Notes: generated by a model from the sequence alone, not told the origin. Positions 1-8,373 are shown, counted from the stretch's first letter. The stretch: DNA of 64,000 nt from Methanomicrobia archaeon (GCA_030603445.1 JAUVXU010000005.1:40926-104925), one strand, 5' to 3'. Numbers and translations: made by a program.

Positions 1-182
1 GTTGCAACTAAAGGCAGCATTGCCATAAATGGGCTTATATGGCCAATATCTTTGTATATGTCACCTTCCATAGTAGCAACCCCTACAGAATCGTATCCTC
101 TGTATTCCAATCGTTTGAGGGCATTTACAGTATCAGTTATAACGAATTTTTCATTGCTTATTTGTCCTACAATTCCGCACAT
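1..182 (-). CDS. glmS: Glutamine-fructose-6-phosphate aminotransferase, N-terminal part (cut by window edge)
   Basis: Only the first 60 codons lie in the window; the rest runs off the left edge. The start codon at 180-182 gives MCGIVG, the N-terminal nucleophile Cys of class II glutamine amidotransferases, followed by ALKRLEYRGYDSVGVA, the GlmS signature. GlmS makes glucosamine-6-phosphate from fructose-6-phosphate and glutamine, the entry to UDP-GlcNAc. An AAGGTG ribosome-binding site sits five bases upstream of the start. The next gene upstream is an AglH-like GlcNAc-phosphate transferase, which uses the downstream product, so the pairing fits a glycan precursor locus. Other class II amidotransferases share the first motif, but the second is characteristic of GlmS. 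Confidence 0.88.
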   Translation of the reverse strand, partial: MCGIVGQISNEKFVITDTVNALKRLEYRGYDSVGVATMEGDIYKDIGHISPFMAMLPLVA

Positions 183-234
183 ATTCGCACCTTAATAAAA
201 CGTATGTTTATGTATCTAAAATATCAATCAAACA

Positions 235-248
235 CTACATATATGTAG
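235..248. promoter_or_regulatory. 14-bp perfect palindrome upstream of glmS
   Basis: CTACATATATGTAG is a perfect inverted repeat 53-66 bases upstream of the glmS start, in the intergenic stretch 183-492. The rest of that stretch is AT-rich and I see no gene in it. The palindrome could bind a dimeric regulator of glmS; its AT-rich core could equally be chance. Confidence 0.25.
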
Positions 249-492
249 ATGTAGCTATATTTTAATCTTTTCAGTTGAAACGATTATTTTCATGCATATA
301 TAATTAAACTATTAGGAGTTTAATCTGATTTAAATAAAACAAACGATTCCAAACAGTATATTGTGATATATTATTTAATATTTTTTGAAAAAAATAATAG
401 AACAATTAATAAAAACCACAAACACAAAGATAATTTATATTACTACTTGATACTGGTGCAACGAAATATTAAGGGGGAAAAAACACGCAACG

Positions 493-1422
493 TCACATTG
501 CAAATGCCACAATCATGCTCACTATTCCAAAAAGTGCGCCTATACACCATATTATAAATACAAGCTGTGGTTCTTTTAAGTTAAAATGTCCTGTTAATAG
601 ATTAGCCAAAGAATTGTATGGGGGGGGCGTCAGATATCCTGCCTCATCCACTTTCGTAGGCCCAAATTTTACCCCTACAAAACGCACCCTAAACTTCAGG
701 AAAAATTCAAATATCTGTGGAAATAACAATATTATCCCAAAAATTACATGCCCGCTGATTATAGAAGCAGCGCCTATTGCGCCCCCTATAAGGAGCGTTC
801 CAGTATCGCCGGGAAACACCTTGGCCGGATACCGATTGAAATATAAAAATGCAACCAGTGCAAGGCAAAGAGGCGCAGACAATGCCACCAAAGGCGTGCT
901 GTTAATAATAAATCCATCTGCAACAAGAAAAGCTGTTGATATAACTCCTAACCCTATGGCCTCCCCATTGAATCCTTCCAGGATGTTTGTAAGATTTGAT
1001 GCTGCAGTCATTCCAATTAACACTGCGGCAACATATAAGGCCCCATAAGGTATTTCAAAGACTACAAGGTCCAAACTGCCATCCTTTATGTAAAAAAGGG
1101 GCAATGCCGAAAACATAAGCAAAAGTAGCTTTGTACGCTGACGTAATACACGTTTATCATCAATAATTCCAATGAAAAAGACTATGGACAACGAAGTTAA
1201 TGCTACTAGTGCATATGACTTTTGCAGGAGTGCAAATATTGCCAAATAACCACAAGCAATTCCAAGGAAAATTGCAATTCCGCCCATTTCTGGAATCCTT
1301 GGCCTAGAAAGCTTATGCCTGTCTATGCCAACTACTCCCCATTTCTTGAAAAGAGTGATGTGAACGCATGTAGCAACAATCGTTACAATAAAAGATAGTG
1401 CAGATGCCACTGCTATTTCCAT
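493..1422 (-). CDS. UDP-GlcNAc/MurNAc-phosphate transferase family (AglH-like)
   Basis: A 309-residue polytopic membrane protein of the MraY/WecA/Alg7 family. These transfer a sugar-1-phosphate from a UDP-sugar to a polyprenyl phosphate. Visible family motifs are RPRIPEMGG near residue 42, the Mg2+-binding aspartate motif GIIDDKR near 86, NLTNILEGFNGEAIG near 145 and FPGDTGTLLIGG near 205. About ten hydrophobic segments alternate with these loops. In archaea this family (AglH) starts N-glycan assembly on dolichyl phosphate, which fits the neighbouring glmS. Substrate specificity cannot be read from the sequence. Length is normal for the family. Confidence 0.85.
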   Translation of the reverse strand: MEIAVASALSFIVTIVATCVHITLFKKWGVVGIDRHKLSRPRIPEMGGIAIFLGIACGYLAIFALLQKSYALVALTSLSIVFFIGIIDDKRVLRQRTKLLLLMFSALPLFYIKDGSLDLVVFEIPYGALYVAAVLIGMTAASNLTNILEGFNGEAIGLGVISTAFLVADGFIINSTPLVALSAPLCLALVAFLYFNRYPAKVFPGDTGTLLIGGAIGAASIISGHVIFGIILLFPQIFEFFLKFRVRFVGVKFGPTKVDEAGYLTPPPYNSLANLLTGHFNLKEPQLVFIIWCIGALFGIVSMIVAFAM

Positions 1423-1669
1423 GTCTTCGCGTATGAAATACGCATATTAATAGTTTACGACATTTTTTTGAGAAATCCCACGAACTTTAGTTGTAAGAGT
1501 ACATCATTTTGGTAAAATATGTGATATGCATAAAATCATGCTTTCATAAGCATGCTAGGATTCGGTATGATCTATAGCATTTATAGAGGAGAACTTTCTT
1601 TTATCCTAACTGCAATAGGAATCCTTATAGCAGATGTTTTTTAAATATTCAATATGCAGGAGACTCAAT

Positions 1670-2323
1670 ATGGTAAACAGCTATGATACATTCATCTTTG
1701 ATTTAGACGGGACCTTGGTCACATTGGAGATTGACTTTTCGGCCTTAAAGAAAGAACTAGGAGAACTACTCGCATCCTACGGATTTCCTAAAGAGAAAAT
1801 CCTGTGGAAGAAAAGCACCATAGAGTCATTGGAACTATTTAAAAAAGAGATGGAAACACTATCACTTGACAGTAAAACTGCTATGGACAAGGTAAGGTCT
1901 CGCATATATAAATATGAAGTGGAGATGGCATCTAGGACGATGCCAATAGATGGTGCCACTAACATCCTTGAATACTTGAAAAAAAAAGGATACAAGATTG
2001 CAATTGTTACCAGAAATAACAGAAGAGCTGCGAAAATATCAATAAAAAACGCATGCATATCACAATATATTGATGTTGTCGTAGCAAGAGAGGATGTGAC
2101 GAATATGAAACCAGACCCGGAACAGTTCGAGACAGCATTGCAAGCTCTTGGGAGCTTACCCAAAAATTCCGTTGTAGTGGGAGACTTTATTTTTGAGATA
2201 ACAGCAGGAAAGAAGTTGGGATGTTTTACAATAGGTGTGCTTACAGGAAACGGAGATAAAGAATTATTGAAGGGTGCAGATAATATAATTTCCTCTGTTG
2301 CCGAACTTAGAATGCTCTTTTAA
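1670..2323 (+). CDS. HAD-superfamily hydrolase (phosphoglycolate phosphatase-like)
   Basis: Haloacid dehalogenase fold. Motif I FDLDGTLV (nucleophile Asp) is near the N terminus, motif II is in IVTRNNRR, motif III lysine is in MKPDPEQF, and motif IV is VVGDFIFEI. A helical cap lies between motifs I and II, as in the Gph/PGP subgroup. I chose the ATG at 1670 because AGGAG lies seven bases upstream; an upstream in-frame ATG at 1634 has no ribosome-binding site. The substrate is unknown; small sugar phosphates are usual. Motif IV has Phe-Ile before Glu where many relatives have Asp-x-x-x-Asp, so metal binding may differ slightly. It is probably transcribed alone. Confidence 0.8.
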   Translation: MVNSYDTFIFDLDGTLVTLEIDFSALKKELGELLASYGFPKEKILWKKSTIESLELFKKEMETLSLDSKTAMDKVRSRIYKYEVEMASRTMPIDGATNILEYLKKKGYKIAIVTRNNRRAAKISIKNACISQYIDVVVAREDVTNMKPDPEQFETALQALGSLPKNSVVVGDFIFEITAGKKLGCFTIGVLTGNGDKELLKGADNIISSVAELRMLF

Positions 2324-2565
2324 CTTCTGCAAAAATATACAAAACGCATGCCCTAAAAACCTTTATGAAAAAGGAGAAAACCAGTTCATCCACAAAATAG
2401 TGGTAAATATGGGGCTAGTGCCAATCTCATATCACATATTGATAAAATATATCTAATATTTACGCCATATAATCAAACTATAACAAGTTTTTTAAACAAT
2501 ATGATATATAAATTATAAAAACATTTAAAAAATGTATATTTCATTGCAAAAAAAGGTGACTTGAA

Positions 2566-3618
2566 ATGTCTGTTTATGAACTTATAGATAAGATATCAAA
2601 AATACAAGCTGAAGGCAAGCCCCTAATCAGATTGGATATAGGTCAGCCAGACCTTCCTGTTCCGTTGAAAGTGAAAGAAGCAACTAAACAAGCCATTGAT
2701 GATAATAAAACAGGATACACCCATTCCAAAGGAATACCCCAATTACGCGAAAAGATAGCGAAAAATCATAATGTGCCTGAGGAAAACGTGATAATAACAG
2801 CAGGAGGAAAGTTCCCAATATATGCAGCCTTAGAACAGGTAAAAGGAAATATCACTCTTGTTAGACCATGTTGGGGCGCCTACACTTTGATGCTCAAAAA
2901 GCTATCAAAAACCTATGATACGATAGAAACGACTTTTGAGTCAGGATTCCAAGCAGACCTGCACCAGATTAAAGACACAGAGATGGTTGTTATCAACTAT
3001 CCAAACAATCCAACAGGTGTTGGGATCTCACGAGAAAAACTAAAAGAGCTTGCTGATATGTCAAATGATGCGTCTTTTACAGTATTATCTGATGAAGTGT
3101 ACACAAAGATGACATTCAAAGATGCACCTTCTATCACAGAGTATGATTGTAACTATATCACTATTGGTTCATTCTCAAAGACATTTTCAATGACTGGTTA
3201 TAGGATAGGGTATGCCATAGGAGAACCTAATGTTATCAAGAAGATCCAGGAATTCCAGCAGCTTACCACAACAAGCCCGCCAGAATTTGCCCAATATGCC
3301 GCATTGTTTGCTATGGACATTATAGATGAAACATCGTCGTTTATCAGCCAATTTTACAAAAAACGAAGAGACGAGGCACTAGGCCTGCTCAATGATTCAG
3401 GATTTGAAGTAGTTCCGTCAGATGGAACATTCTATCTTTTCCCCCGTTTCAAGGGAAATGCTGATGAGTTTGCCATGAAACTTCTCGATATGGGCGTTTC
3501 GGTCCTTCCTGGGTCCCCATTCGGCCCATATGAGAATCATTTCAGGATATCGCTCGTATCAGAGGAGATGGAAAAAGCAGTTGGCAAGATGGAAAAAGTC
3601 AGGAAAATGTTAGAATAG
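2566..3618 (+). CDS. PLP-dependent aminotransferase, class I/II
   Basis: Fold-type I aminotransferase of 350 residues, slightly short for the family. Seen are the substrate-binding LDIGQPDLP at the N terminus, NYPNNPTG near residue 146, DEVY near 175, the PLP-lysine motif SFSKTFSMTGYRIGY (Lys near 206) and the carboxylate-binding arginine in FRISL near the end. Family members transfer the amino group between aspartate, aromatic or branched amino acids and 2-oxoglutarate; the exact pair cannot be read here. A GGTGAC ribosome-binding site precedes the ATG at normal spacing. It is distinct from HisC at 32476-33531. Confidence 0.85.
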   Translation: MSVYELIDKISKIQAEGKPLIRLDIGQPDLPVPLKVKEATKQAIDDNKTGYTHSKGIPQLREKIAKNHNVPEENVIITAGGKFPIYAALEQVKGNITLVRPCWGAYTLMLKKLSKTYDTIETTFESGFQADLHQIKDTEMVVINYPNNPTGVGISREKLKELADMSNDASFTVLSDEVYTKMTFKDAPSITEYDCNYITIGSFSKTFSMTGYRIGYAIGEPNVIKKIQEFQQLTTTSPPEFAQYAALFAMDIIDETSSFISQFYKKRRDEALGLLNDSGFEVVPSDGTFYLFPRFKGNADEFAMKLLDMGVSVLPGSPFGPYENHFRISLVSEEMEKAVGKMEKVRKMLE

Positions 3619-3651
3619 CAACTTTTTCTGCCCCTTCTGCTTTTCTTTCTT

Positions 3652-3692
3652 TAGATTTTTTACAAATCTATATTTACCCTATTTTTTTCTAC
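3652..3692. terminator. T-rich region with small hairpin between convergent genes
   Basis: Behind the aminotransferase stop lies AGATTT/AAATCT (arms 3653-3658 and 3664-3669), followed by a run of seven T at 3682-3688. Archaeal termination is driven mainly by U-runs, and the gene on the other strand ends at 3724, so this is a plausible terminator. Confidence 0.35.
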
Positions 3693-3723
3693 AATTGGGA
3701 AAAAAGGCATAAAATAGATCTTA

Positions 3724-4836
3724 CTAAAGGCTATCCAACAGATGCATCAAGATTATCCTACATTCTCGAACTTCATCTAACTTATGATCTAGTATTCCCT
3801 CTTTTATCAAGGATTCCTCAAGCACGTCAAATTCACGTTTCAGGGAAAAGTAATCCTCGGGAGAAGCATTTGCAAGTTTCAAGAAGAAGAGCTCAAGTTC
3901 TTTTTCTATGCTCTTGTTTTCAGTGATATGTGATGAAAATGATGTATGGTGTACTTCCTTAGAAGATGCATCCTCTTTAATAGATTTTTCCTCTATACGC
4001 GATGAAAATGCTTGTTCCACTAAAATGCCCTCGTCTGTTTTAGTCCGGAGATAGTAATACTTTCCCACAAGAATTATAGTGAAAATAGATAAGAGAATAT
4101 AAAATCCATTATGAATTCCCCAATGCAGTTCCATATATGGGCCAACATAATAACAACCCGTAGCAACAATTATCCAACCTATAATCTTGCCAAGATATGT
4201 CCATGACGAAGTTAAGGCTTTTCCAAACATCCTGGCCTTAGTCATGCTAACATATAACAAAATTGCAAAGATTATAACTGGAACATTTACCCCTATCCCA
4301 AAAATAATTGGGAAAACTATACCGCTTGATGATGAGATGGCAAGCGGCATTAAAAGACCAAAGAACAGCATCCCGGAATATGGACAAAAAGCAAATGCGA
4401 ATAACATTCCTAAAAGCAATGCGCCAATACCGCCCTTCGAAGAAAGCGATGCAGAAAACCTTTGTGTAAGGTTACTGCCAAATGATATGTCAAACTCAAA
4501 TAACCCGGCAAACCACAAACCTATAAATATCAGCACCGGCCCAATTACCATATTTCCATATGTCTGTGTATCGCGGGCAAAAGACCCCACTACCTGCCCC
4601 GCAGATATCATTATTGCGCCAATCACAAAATAAGTCACAATTCTTCCTATGCTAAATAGAAAACCTGCATAAAGTGCCTTGGATGGATTATTGGCATCAT
4701 GGGCAATATAACTTATTGCTGCTACGTTCGCAGCAAATGTACATGGACTAATAGCAGTGGCTAGCCCTATGAAGAATGATGATATAAACGGCATATTAGT
4801 ATTGTTTGCAATTTGTTCAATGAATTCTGGTATCAC
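3724..4836 (-). CDS. CcdA/DsbD-type membrane protein, ArsG-like
   Basis: Polytopic membrane protein of 370 residues. It has the cytochrome-c-biogenesis CcdA core with two cysteine motifs in membrane segments: ISPCTFAAN (Cys32) and FCPYSGM near residue 150. This pairing, and its place after ArsF-like genes, resembles ArsG, proposed as an efflux permease for aromatic arsenicals, rather than a classical CcdA. A cytoplasmic tail of about 110 residues (from roughly 260) is charged and helical and looks unlike the core. Its start overlaps the stop of the preceding gene by four bases (ATGA), so it is co-translated last in the cluster. Function in electron relay or in export both remain possible. Confidence 0.7.
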   Translation of the reverse strand: MIPEFIEQIANNTNMPFISSFFIGLATAISPCTFAANVAAISYIAHDANNPSKALYAGFLFSIGRIVTYFVIGAIMISAGQVVGSFARDTQTYGNMVIGPVLIFIGLWFAGLFEFDISFGSNLTQRFSASLSSKGGIGALLLGMLFAFAFCPYSGMLFFGLLMPLAISSSSGIVFPIIFGIGVNVPVIIFAILLYVSMTKARMFGKALTSSWTYLGKIIGWIIVATGCYYVGPYMELHWGIHNGFYILLSIFTIILVGKYYYLRTKTDEGILVEQAFSSRIEEKSIKEDASSKEVHHTSFSSHITENKSIEKELELFFLKLANASPEDYFSLKREFDVLEESLIKEGILDHKLDEVRECRIILMHLLDSL

Positions 4837-5546
4837 AGCAATTCCTCTAGGTAATTTTTGAAGTATTCTGTATAACTTTGTTTACTAGAAACACGCCTGA
4901 ACAGATTATACGTGGGATTATGAACTATTGTATCATCAGGGAATATTTCTAGTACAAATACTGATGAGCCATAAACGTTGAGCTCGTTGACTATAGTACT
5001 GTTTTTTGGATCCTCATAATTTAGGCTGTCATATGTTATTGTGCCATTGGAGAATTCGTCAGGAAAATAGGTGATAATAGTATAATATGCATATTCCCCT
5101 GCAAGTATACAAGAAGTGCACTGATGTGTTGCATGGAAATGATACACTTTTATAATTTTACTAGGTGTTGTTGTCGTTGGTGGAAGTGTTGTTGTGGGTG
5201 CTAGAGTAGTTGTAGGCACTGGGGTCGTGGTTGGTGGAGGTAATGTTGTAGGTGCGGGAGTTGTAGTTGGTGGAAGTGTGGTAGGTGCCAGAGTAGTTGT
5301 AGGTACTGGTGTTGTAGTTGGCGGGGGTAATGTAATATCTGGTTCACTTGAACCTGTGTTTGCAATTAAAGAGTATGATACAAAGGCGATTACAATTATC
5401 CCAAGGATTAAGAGGATGCCTCGTGAACTCACAGACCTATTATTTTTTAGAACATTTTCTTTATCAGTAGAACTAATCTTGTGGTGAGGAATAAAATCAT
5501 CCTCTTTGTAAATGCCCCTACCAGGAATTCCCTTATCACTATCCAT
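4833..5546 (-). CDS. Membrane-anchored thioredoxin-fold protein, ArsF-like, with Thr/Pro linker
   Basis: 237 residues. A cytoplasmic N terminus is followed by one membrane helix near 42-62, then a Thr/Pro-rich linker built from repeated units (about residues 70-130), then a globular domain beginning IIKVYHFHATHQCTSC. The Cys-x-x-Cys and the order of elements match ArsF-family proteins, described as subunits of nitrophenyl or aromatic-nitro arsenical reductases. The linker should hold the domain away from the outer face of the membrane and is typical of an O-glycosylated spacer. The gene abuts its paralogue at 5555-6022 and overlaps the CcdA/ArsG gene. Confidence 0.6.
   Translation of the reverse strand: MDSDKGIPGRGIYKEDDFIPHHKISSTDKENVLKNNRSVSSRGILLILGIIVIAFVSYSLIANTGSSEPDITLPPPTTTPVPTTTLAPTTLPPTTTPAPTTLPPPTTTPVPTTTLAPTTTLPPTTTTPSKIIKVYHFHATHQCTSCILAGEYAYYTIITYFPDEFSNGTITYDSLNYEDPKNSTIVNELNVYGSSVFVLEIFPDDTIVHNPTYNLFRRVSSKQSYTEYFKNYLEELL
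5176..5334. repeat. Tandem repeat encoding the Thr/Pro linker
   Basis: Two degenerate copies of a roughly 84-90 bp unit, the first starting at 5176 and the second at 5266, each beginning GTTGGTGGAAGTG on the plus strand. The second copy has a 6-9 base deletion in frame. It encodes the TTTPVPTTTLAPTTLPP-like spacer of the overlapping gene and is likely length-variable between strains. Confidence 0.75.
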
Positions 5547-5554
5547 TATGCCAC

Positions 5555-6022
5555 TTATCCTAACAAAACTAATTTTTCGTCAAGCAAATCTCTAAAATAG
5601 TTTAGAAATACGCCTTTATCATCAGAATACTCCCACGATTTTTTCACTTCTTCGATATGCTGCTTTCCACCATAAATCACATTCAAATACAAAGAGGTAT
5701 AGCAGGAATTATAAATCTTAGAAACATCATCTGTTGATTTATCATCAAGATTATACGAAGCATATGTTATTTTCTCTGACTTGAGCTCATCTTCAAAATA
5801 GAAAAATATCGTTTCGTATGTCCATTTTTCTATATTATAGCATGCTTCACAACGTTTTGTTTCATGAAAATATGCTATATCTATCCTTTTTATGGAAGAA
5901 TCTACAGTTGGGGGTGGCTTTGTATCGTTTGAAGATACTATGCACATACTAACTGAAGTTGCCATAAGGACCAGTGCTATCACAAATATTGTGAATTGTT
6001 TATTAAATTGTTTAAATATCAT
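5555..6022 (-). CDS. Membrane-anchored thioredoxin-fold protein, ArsF-like
   Basis: Starts with one hydrophobic segment (signal anchor; a Cys follows it, so lipid attachment is possible) and continues into an extracytoplasmic domain RIDIAYFHETKRCEAC with a Cys-x-x-Cys. The domain aligns by eye with the one in the next gene (YFHxTxxC, then a conserved ITY element), so the two are paralogues of the ArsF type. I prefer the ATG at 6022, which begins right before the membrane segment; a TTG at 6061 in the same frame would add 13 residues and overlap the upstream gene. Ends eight bases before the next gene, so it is in the same operon. Confidence 0.58.
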   Translation of the reverse strand: MIFKQFNKQFTIFVIALVLMATSVSMCIVSSNDTKPPPTVDSSIKRIDIAYFHETKRCEACYNIEKWTYETIFFYFEDELKSEKITYASYNLDDKSTDDVSKIYNSCYTSLYLNVIYGGKQHIEEVKKSWEYSDDKGVFLNYFRDLLDEKLVLLG

Positions 6023-6044
6023 GTAAAAACCAAAAAAGGGAGAG

Positions 6045-6293
6045 TTACATTCTTTCCTCAACCATTTTTTTCAGATTTTCAAACGTTGGGACTTGGCCTG
6101 TCGCAAGAATCTCACCTTTAAATACAATTGCAGGCGTCATCATAACGCCATATTTATCTGCTTCTTCGGAAAATATATTGTATTTAGCCATGTTGATGCC
6201 TAATGTTCCTGCGACCATCTGGGCCATTTCTGCTGTTTTTTTGCACCTAACACAAGGAGGTTCCGGTCCAAATACTTTTATTTCTTCTACCAT
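6045..6293 (-). CDS. Small thioredoxin-like redox protein (CVRC)
   Basis: 82 residues with thioredoxin/glutaredoxin-type layout: strand EIKVFG, active site PPCVRCKK (Cys14, Cys17), and the cis-proline element MTPAIV. It belongs with the short archaeal redox-active disulfide proteins. It is the third of three tandem paralogues; the others end at 6312 and 6553. With a complete Cys-x-x-Cys it should be redox active and could pass electrons to the membrane proteins downstream. Gap of 18 bases from the previous gene. Confidence 0.75.
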   Translation of the reverse strand: MVEEIKVFGPEPPCVRCKKTAEMAQMVAGTLGINMAKYNIFSEEADKYGVMMTPAIVFKGEILATGQVPTFENLKKMVEERM

Positions 6294-6311
6294 TTTTTCA
6301 CCTCATATAAC

Positions 6312-6566
6312 CTATAAGCCTGCTTCGAAAAATGCGTTGCGCAATGATTGTTCACTGGGGCATACTCCAATGATCCGAATGTCCTTATCTATGATTATTG
6401 CCGGTGTTGTTTCAAGACCGTACTCCTTAGTTTTTTCATTTACTCCCTTGTAGATAATGAACTCTGCCTTTCCATCGTAGTCTCCCTTGACCTTATCTAT
6501 TAGCTTTAGCATCATTCTCCCGCCTGAACACGGCGGTTCAGAGGCAAATATCTCAACTTTTATCAT
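6312..6566 (-). CDS. Thioredoxin-like protein with degenerate active site (CSGG)
   Basis: 84 residues, the middle member of the tandem trio. The fold signature is intact (IKVEIFASEPPC at the N terminus, TTPAIII as cis-proline element), but the second active-site cysteine is replaced by glycine (Cys13-Ser-Gly-Gly16). Another Cys is present near residue 69 in GVCPSE. A monothiol centre would suit binding of a metal or metalloid, or glutaredoxin-like monothiol chemistry, rather than dithiol reduction. Its start overlaps the preceding gene by 14 bases, indicating translational coupling. Confidence 0.7.
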   Translation of the reverse strand: MIKVEIFASEPPCSGGRMMLKLIDKVKGDYDGKAEFIIYKGVNEKTKEYGLETTPAIIIDKDIRIIGVCPSEQSLRNAFFEAGL

Positions 6567-6828
6567 TTTTTACCCCCATTTCCATCAAAGCTGCAGCTAT
6601 TGTGTCATAACTTGGACACAGCCCCATCATTTCAATCCGCCCTTCCTCTATTATTGTTGCAGGTACGTACGTAATCTTATATTGCACAAATTCATCACAC
6701 ATGCCTATGTGTTTTATCACTTTTACTTCTGGGAAGTTCTCCTGTACCTTATCCGCCAGTTCTAAAAGAGCCACACATCCTGCACAGGGGGGTTCAGCCG
6801 TAAACACTTCGAGTTTTACCAATTTCAT
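6553..6828 (-). CDS. Small thioredoxin-like redox protein (CAGC)
   Basis: 91 residues; first gene of the thioredoxin-like trio. Active site PPCAGCVAL (Cys15, Cys18), cis-proline element VPATII, and two extra cysteines in GMCDEF and GLCPSY; the latter corresponds to the GVCPSE Cys of the next gene. It shares the EPPC lead-in with both paralogues, so the three arose by tandem duplication. The upstream stretch 6829-6904 is AT-rich and could carry its own promoter, separate from that of the permease. Confidence 0.75.
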   Translation of the reverse strand: MKLVKLEVFTAEPPCAGCVALLELADKVQENFPEVKVIKHIGMCDEFVQYKITYVPATIIEEGRIEMMGLCPSYDTIAAALMEMGVKNDKS

Positions 6829-6904
6829 GCATCTCCTTTTTGTATTATATTAACAGATTATAATACTCTTAAGTATTAATATGTTTCTCCTTATATTATC
6901 TATT

Positions 6905-7942
6905 TTAAAGTGCTCCATAGACTAAGCCTGAAGTTGTTGCAAATACGACAACAAGCGTCACATAGACAATTGTTTTTTTTGTGCCCATTACCTGCCTTAT
7001 AGCAAGCATATTTGGCAATGACAATGCAGGTCCGGCTAGCAATAATGCCAGTTCTGGGCCCTTGTTCATCCCGAGGCTAGTAAGAGATTCTACGATCGGG
7101 ACCTCTGTTAACGTAGCAAAATACATAAATGCCCCAACAATAGAAGCAGTGAGGTTTGAAATCAAAGAGTTCGAACCAACATAGCGTGCAACGTACTCTG
7201 GCGGCATGAATTCCTTGATAAGGCCTGCTGTAAAAACCCCGATTAAAAGTAAGGGAAATATCATCTTAAATAGAGAAAATGTTTCTTCTCCCCACTGCTT
7301 AGATTCCTCCTTGCTAAGCCAAAAGTATGTGATGAGCGCTATTATAGAAACAAGCGCCAGTACAATTGGTATTTTAAAATTATTAGATATGGCAGCTGTT
7401 CCAACTAATAGCACAAATACTAAGTTAACAAACAATAGGACTGCCTTTTTTTCTGTTATGCCTCCAGAAGATGCAATCTTAGGTGTGTTTTTTTCCACCT
7501 CATCCTTTTTTTCAAAAATAAATTCCATGATGAGCCCAATTATTATTGCCATTCCTATAGCAGCTACTGCACGTGCCAATCCAATATTATATCCCAAAAC
7601 TTTTGCAGTAAGTGATATTGCCAGGATGTTTATTGCAGGCCCAGAGTAAAGGAATGTTGTTGCTGGACCAATTCCTGCGCCACGCTTAGAAATGCCTGCA
7701 AAAAGTGGTATTACGGTGCATGAGCAGGCTGCAAGTATGCAGCCAGATATTGAGGAGACCCCATATGATATGTATCTTTTTGTGCCATATCCGAAATATT
7801 TCATCACAGCCTGTTTAGATATAAAAACAGCAATAGCGCCTGCTATAAAAAAAGCGGGGACAAGGCAAGTAAGCGTATGTGCAGATAGGTATTCTATAAG
7901 TTCATTTATACCAGATTCTACTCCACGATAAAGGTAGTCCAT
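6905..7942 (-). CDS. Permease of the DUF318/ArsP type
   Basis: 345 residues with two related halves of membrane helices. The first half has the diagnostic ILAACSCTVIPLFAGI with the vicinal Cys pair, then GPATTFLYSGPAINILAI. A central charged cytoplasmic loop (roughly 145-170) follows, and the second half has GPELALLLAGPALSLPN. Relatives export trivalent organoarsenicals (ArsP) or other thiol-reactive metals. The gene lies directly downstream of arsR and behind a candidate ArsR operator, supporting metalloid- or metal-induced expression. The substrate cannot be read from sequence. Confidence 0.82.
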   Translation of the reverse strand: MDYLYRGVESGINELIEYLSAHTLTCLVPAFFIAGAIAVFISKQAVMKYFGYGTKRYISYGVSSISGCILAACSCTVIPLFAGISKRGAGIGPATTFLYSGPAINILAISLTAKVLGYNIGLARAVAAIGMAIIIGLIMEFIFEKKDEVEKNTPKIASSGGITEKKAVLLFVNLVFVLLVGTAAISNNFKIPIVLALVSIIALITYFWLSKEESKQWGEETFSLFKMIFPLLLIGVFTAGLIKEFMPPEYVARYVGSNSLISNLTASIVGAFMYFATLTEVPIVESLTSLGMNKGPELALLLAGPALSLPNMLAIRQVMGTKKTIVYVTLVVVFATTSGLVYGAL

Positions 7943-7960
7943 TCAACTGTCTCCTAAGGA

Positions 7961-7982
7961 TATATAAGTAATTAGTTATATA
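7961..7982. promoter_or_regulatory. Candidate ArsR operator upstream of the permease
   Basis: Perfect dyad TATATAA-(8)-TTATATA located 19-40 bases before the permease start. Its right part, ATTAGTTATATA (7971-7982), recurs exactly in front of arsR at 8374-8385. Dyads of this AT-rich kind over the promoter are typical targets of ArsR/SmtB dimers. Confidence 0.5.
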
Positions 7983-8078
7983 CTGATATTTGATTTATAA
8001 ATCTTTCTATAAAATATATCCTATAAAAATACAAGTAGTCTTCTTAATGACAAATAGATAAAAACAGATTGTAGTAAA

Positions 8079-8354
8079 CTACCGTACGTAGTTAGACATT
8101 ATATCAAGAAGGGAGTATATATCATCAGAAGTGGTAAAATATAAGATTTTTTTGCCATCTCGCCTGTAATCAATCAATCCTGCCTCCCGCAAGACACGCA
8201 AATGCTGGGAAACGTTAGACTGTGATGTGCCAATATAAGGGACAATCTCGCAAACACATCTCTCTCCTTTTCGTAAGAATTCCAAAATCTTTATCCTGTT
8301 CTCATCACTTAAAGCTTTGAAAAGATATGCCAAATAACGTACATTCGCACCCAT
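8079..8354 (-). CDS. arsR: ArsR/SmtB-family transcriptional regulator
   Basis: 91 residues: a winged helix with recognition helix SQSNVSQHLRVLREAGLI and wing YRRDGKKILYF. The sensor helix has GERCVCEI, so Cys33 and Cys35 reproduce the Cys-Val-Cys of arsenite-responsive ArsR (ELCVCDL). In that family, binding of As(III)/Sb(III) releases the repressor from DNA. It most likely controls itself and the permease, as the same 12-bp motif precedes both. It could instead answer another soft metal or a persulfide, because vicinal cysteines serve those too. Confidence 0.85.
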   Translation of the reverse strand: MGANVRYLAYLFKALSDENRIKILEFLRKGERCVCEIVPYIGTSQSNVSQHLRVLREAGLIDYRRDGKKILYFTTSDDIYSLLDIMSNYVR

Positions 8355-8373
8355 TAGATTATCTTTTACATAT

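Noticed and set aside
515-1048. Long plus-strand open frame opposite the AglH-like gene
   Set aside because: Antisense shadow of a well conserved membrane protein; no family similarity and no ribosome-binding site.
1537-1554. CATGCTT/AAGCATG inverted repeat considered as a terminator
   Set aside because: Weak AT-rich stem, no T-run behind it, and both neighbouring genes start near here rather than end.
1552-1644. 30-codon hydrophobic plus-strand ORF (MLGFGMIYSIYRGELSFILT...) before the HAD gene
   Set aside because: No ribosome-binding site or convincing promoter; it begins inside a small inverted repeat and short hydrophobic frames are common in AT-rich sequence.
3724-4836. Considered as a plain cytochrome c biogenesis CcdA
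   Set aside because: No cytochrome or haem genes nearby; the FCPYSG motif and adjacency to ArsF-like genes fit the ArsG type better.
5176-5334. Repeat array considered as a CRISPR
   Set aside because: Copies are adjacent, in frame and code for a Thr/Pro linker; there are no unique spacers or cas genes.
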